This document shows, piece after piece, positions 61,375 through 64,000 of a stretch of DNA of 64,000 nucleotides. The stretch is taken from NCBI GenBank assembly GCA_002699585.1, contig PABP01000009.1, positions 62,001-126,000 on the forward strand, read 5' to 3'. Made by a program: the position numbers and the translations under genes. The notes beneath the pieces are model-generated. The model was not told the origin of the DNA. It ran no database searches and saw nothing but the letters and a program-made list of their open reading frames with translations. The first letter of the stretch is position 1. The number at the start of each line of letters is the position of its first letter. The DNA comes from Anaerolineaceae bacterium (GTDB lineage: Bacteria; Chloroflexota; Anaerolineae; Aggregatilineales; Phototrophicaceae).

Positions 61375-61407
61375 GGGATGTCCTTCGTGGTGGGTGTGTC
61401 ATCAAAG

Positions 61408-62775
61408 CTAATACGGGCACAGATCAAGTGCCTCATACGTCGGATTGTAGCGCCCATACCGGTTGAGCTGGTCGAGTGCTTGTGGGCGAATTTCAATCAC
61501 GCGCTGCACGGATTCACAGGCGGTATGTAAGTCGCTGCGGGCTTGCATCGTGTTCAGGAAGGTATAGGCCAGTGCGATATACACCGGCTGATCGTCGGCG
61601 GTATCGCCTTCTTCAACCGGATAATCTGTGTTGATACGCGCCGTTACCTCGCTCAAACGTGGGTCTTCCAGATAGGCATAGGCCAGCGCCAGCCGATACA
61701 GCGCATAGGTCGTGATCGTCTGTGGCCCATCATTGAACCAGTAGCGCAGATCGAGATTCTCGTCATTGAGCACAGCGTCATACAGCCGCGCCGCGCCGCC
61801 GATGTTCTGCTCGGCAAATAGTCGATCCGCTTGATGGATGTACTGAATGTAATAGTCGGGCGAATCCAACTGAATGATACTCAGAGTATAGCCGCTGCCA
61901 TTCCAGTCGTAGACATTGACGCCCGTGCGCAGTGGACCCGTTGCCGTATTGCCGCGCGTATCCAGATCAACCACCAGCTCAGTAATCGTATCGTTGTCGG
62001 TATCGGCCACACGCGGAACTTCAAGCGTTCGCACGGGTTCATTCAGGATGTTCAAGAAGCGACCGCGCGCCGTATCCCAGCGCAGAATCTGCGTATCATA
62101 GGTACATAGGTCAGCGGATTCACATATGCGGCGGCTGACAACCATTTCGTTCTGCAAATCCTGGTTGACATCGCCAATCCACACCAGGGCGGGTGGGGCG
62201 CTGCCTTCGCTCGATAGGTCAAAACGCAGCCCATAACGTCCATTTTCGCAGCCCAGCACCAGCAGCGTGCCGATCCCTTCCGGCGAAGTAAAGCCCATGA
62301 CCAGTTCCGGCTGGCCCTCGCCCGTCAGGTCATCATCACGCACATAGCTTTGCTCGCCCAAGGCGTCCCAATCGTCCAGCACATCGCCGATGCTGCCATA
62401 CGTCCCACCCGCATCTAGATAGCTCAACAAGCTACTGATGGCATTTTCGCGGGTGTTGGGTTCATCAGGGACATCGTCATTGCCAGTTTGGGCAGGGCAG
62501 GCCTGGAAGTTGGGCGTAGGCGTGGCGCGTCCCGTCTGGGCGATGATTTCCGCGGGGCTGGCCCCGCTGCCGCTGCGGTCGACCAAGGGCCCACTGAGCT
62601 GTTGACCGGGTGTCATCGTCGGGAAGGGAATATCGGTAGGTAGCAGCGACGTGGGCGGTGTCGGTTGACAGGCGGCAGCCATCAGCAGCACAATAGCACC
62701 GAAAAGGCTAAAAATCAGGCGGCGGGTTTGCAGCCGTCGCCGCGTCAAATCGTGGGCATCCATAGGCGTATCCAT
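61408..62775 (-). CDS. Lipoprotein with FG-GAP-like repeats
   Basis: About 455 residues. Signal peptide and lipobox FSLFGAIVLLMAAAC, then a Ser/Thr/Pro linker. The middle has repeats such as DDDLTGEGQPELVMGF, IGDVNQDLQNEMVVSR and VADTDNDTITELVVDL, the calcium-loop pattern of FG-GAP/VCBS beta-propeller blades. The last ~150 residues are helical and look like tetratricopeptide repeats (AALYDAVL-like, TTYALYRLALAYAYLEDP). ATG 62775 or 62763 is possible; a TATACT box (rc of 62784-62789) close upstream favours the later one. The open frame to 62979 overlaps the divergent gene and is not used. Confidence 0.78.
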   Translation of the reverse strand: MDTPMDAHDLTRRRLQTRRLIFSLFGAIVLLMAAACQPTPPTSLLPTDIPFPTMTPGQQLSGPLVDRSGSGASPAEIIAQTGRATPTPNFQACPAQTGNDDVPDEPNTRENAISSLLSYLDAGGTYGSIGDVLDDWDALGEQSYVRDDDLTGEGQPELVMGFTSPEGIGTLLVLGCENGRYGLRFDLSSEGSAPPALVWIGDVNQDLQNEMVVSRRICESADLCTYDTQILRWDTARGRFLNILNEPVRTLEVPRVADTDNDTITELVVDLDTRGNTATGPLRTGVNVYDWNGSGYTLSIIQLDSPDYYIQYIHQADRLFAEQNIGGAARLYDAVLNDENLDLRYWFNDGPQTITTYALYRLALAYAYLEDPRLSEVTARINTDYPVEEGDTADDQPVYIALAYTFLNTMQARSDLHTACESVQRVIEIRPQALDQLNRYGRYNPTYEALDLCPY

Positions 62776-62815
62776 AGCTCGGAAGTATACACCAGCCATC
62801 ACCCATAGGAAAGTC

Positions 62816-63274
62816 ATGCCGACCACAGCAACGCACTCCATTGACCCCCAAAGCATCCATCTGCGTGATGCCACTGCTGCTGACGATGCCACTATCAAGC
62901 GGCTGATCCGACAGGCACACCTGGACCCCACATCGCTGAAGTGGGCGCATTTCATGGTCGCTGAGCACAACAGTCGCATTGTCGGTTTTGGTCAGGTGAA
63001 ACCGTATCCGGGCTGCAACGAAATCGGCAGTTTGCTGACGCTGCCGCGCTATCGTGGCCTGGGCATCGCCAGCCGTTTGATGAACGCCTTAGAAGCCCGT
63101 GCAGGTGTGCCGTTGTACCTGCTGTGCCTGCAAAAGATGGTCCCATTTTATGAGCAGCACGGCTATGAAACCATTGGCTGGTGGCAGGCCCCGGCTTTCC
63201 TCAAGCTAAAGCTGCTGCCGACCTTCCTCATGCGTTTATTGGGTATGCGTGCGCATGTCATGGTCAAGCGCTAA
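62816..63274 (+). CDS. GNAT-family N-acetyltransferase
   Basis: 152 residues. IHLRDATAADDATIKRLIRQ starts the fold; the acetyl-CoA binding motif is LPRYRGLGIASRLMNALEA (R/Q-x-x-G-x-A/G), and YLLCLQKMVPFYEQHGYETI the C-terminal strand-helix. Substrate unknown. Divergent from the FG-GAP lipoprotein gene, with 40 bases between the starts. Confidence 0.88.
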   Translation: MPTTATHSIDPQSIHLRDATAADDATIKRLIRQAHLDPTSLKWAHFMVAEHNSRIVGFGQVKPYPGCNEIGSLLTLPRYRGLGIASRLMNALEARAGVPLYLLCLQKMVPFYEQHGYETIGWWQAPAFLKLKLLPTFLMRLLGMRAHVMVKR

Positions 63275-63295
63275 AACGTGATGGTGTAAACAAAA

Positions 63296-63323
63296 ACAGG
63301 GCATGGCCATTGCCACACCCTGT
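63296..63323 (-). terminator. Terminator of the membrane protein gene at 63349
   Basis: ACAGGG/CCCTGT outer stem with an inner TGGC/GCCA stem; on the minus strand it is followed by TTTTTGTTT. Confidence 0.7.
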
Positions 63324-63348
63324 CACGTTTAAAATAGGCTTGCTTGGC

Positions 63349-64000
63349 TTAGTCGCTTGCCAACTGCTCAACAGTGCTCAAATCACGACGGGCATTGCGC
63401 CAGCGCAACCAGATCGACCCCAGCAGCACGATGAAAATAGCTGCTGTCACCGCCAGGCCCAGGTACAGATAAGCAGTATTGTCGCTGGTGATGAAGAACC
63501 CACCCAGCAGGGTGTAGTTATAGGCATCGACCATCTGGGTGGCATCGGCATCGCCAATCGCGATAGCCACATAATCGGTTACGCCAAAGTTAAGGCCATA
63601 GCCGGTGACGGTTGTGCCGTCGATATCATAGGTCGCACTTTCCCAATCGCCACTGGGCAGGGAAACCGTCTCGATAGTTGGTTCAGGCAGCTCATCAATA
63701 GCGGCGATACCCAGTGATTCAATAGCCTGCTCGATACCCGGCAGCGTCGTGTCTTCTTCCCAAGTGCGGTCGACCAGCGGCATATAGACGGCGACTTCCG
63801 GGTCGTCCTCAATGAATGCGATCACATAGCGGCGACCTTCCTCGATTTTGCTGAGGATCGACACGTTGCTATTGCCTTCATCGTAATAACGTTGTTCCCA
63901 GGTGCCATCGGCTGTGTTGACGCGATTGCTGAAGATCGGCTCGCTGGTGATGGTTGCGCCCAGGGCTTCGGCAGCGACCTCGGTCGGGTCGTCGCCTTCG
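63349..64000 (-). CDS. Membrane-anchored protein, 5' end outside window
   Basis: The frame stays open from 63349 to the window edge, so the start is missing; a GTG at 63864 is internal, since the codons upstream (SNRVNTADGTWEQRYYDEG) keep coding character. At least 216 residues are visible: an extracytoplasmic domain, one C-terminal transmembrane helix (AYLYLGLAVTAAIFIVLLGS) and a short basic cytoplasmic tail WLRWRNARRD. No family recognised; a type I membrane protein is likely. Confidence 0.75.
   Translation of the reverse strand, partial: EGDDPTEVAAEALGATITSEPIFSNRVNTADGTWEQRYYDEGNSNVSILSKIEEGRRYVIAFIEDDPEVAVYMPLVDRTWEEDTTLPGIEQAIESLGIAAIDELPEPTIETVSLPSGDWESATYDIDGTTVTGYGLNFGVTDYVAIAIGDADATQMVDAYNYTLLGGFFITSDNTAYLYLGLAVTAAIFIVLLGSIWLRWRNARRDLSTVEQLASD

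Overview
The window reads as a chromosomal segment of a free-living bacterium of the phylum Chloroflexota (Anaerolineae-like or a relative). This is inferred from gene style, not from a marker gene: the secreted proteins have Thr/Pro/Glu-rich linkers and bacterial SH3 repeats, many GT-C type membrane glycosyltransferases are present, an ArsA-like ATPase sits next to an ABC1 kinase, pheS has a T-box leader, and GTG and TTG starts are common. A PucC/BCH2-family transporter at 1450-2847 hints at a phototrophic lineage or a descendant of one. No rRNA, tRNA, CRISPR array, prophage or insertion sequence was found. Genes are dense, on both strands, often with overlapping stops.

Layout. 1-9 kb: thiamine pyrophosphokinase, a universal stress protein, the PucC-like carrier, an OmpR-type two-component pair, a GT-C glycosyltransferase, a LysM lipoprotein, 3-methyladenine glycosylase and a HIT protein. 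9-18 kb: ArsA-like ATPase with an ABC1 kinase, a 2-hydroxyacid dehydrogenase, fabI, bioY, xseA-xseB. 18-22 kb: dps followed by a run of small membrane proteins, including a tandem duplicate pair, then murJ on the other strand. 22-28 kb: rplI, rodZ-like gene, YitT-type protein, rimO, an SH3 protein. 28-40 kb: RNase Z, a GT-C protein, a CopD-like protein, and four tandem surface proteins sharing one GH-A type glycosidase domain. 40-50 kb: methyltransferase, tryptophanase, acylphosphatase, a lipoprotein, and a pheS-(GT87)-(ion channel)-pheT operon led by a T-box riboswitch. 50-52 kb: the least explained part, with an excisionase-type HTH protein, a structured stretch ending in a strong terminator, a chain of tiny overlapping ORFs and an HNH endonuclease. 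52-57 kb: an ABC-2 exporter operon facing a TipA/MerR-type regulator whose own promoter carries a MerR-style operator. 57-64 kb: a (EPT)n repeat protein, a membrane protein with an HExxH motif, a small cytosolic protein, an M20 peptidase, lipoproteins and a GNAT acetyltransferase.

The most interesting points are the four-gene GH-A surface array with changing N-terminal modules (one with a GH18-like domain that has lost its catalytic Glu), the complete pheS T-box with a perfect palindrome inside its promoter spacer, the ATGA-coupled mini-ORF chain, the dps-linked small membrane cluster, and several families of intergenic palindromic repeats. I saw no gene cluster I could confidently call a new defence or biosynthetic system.
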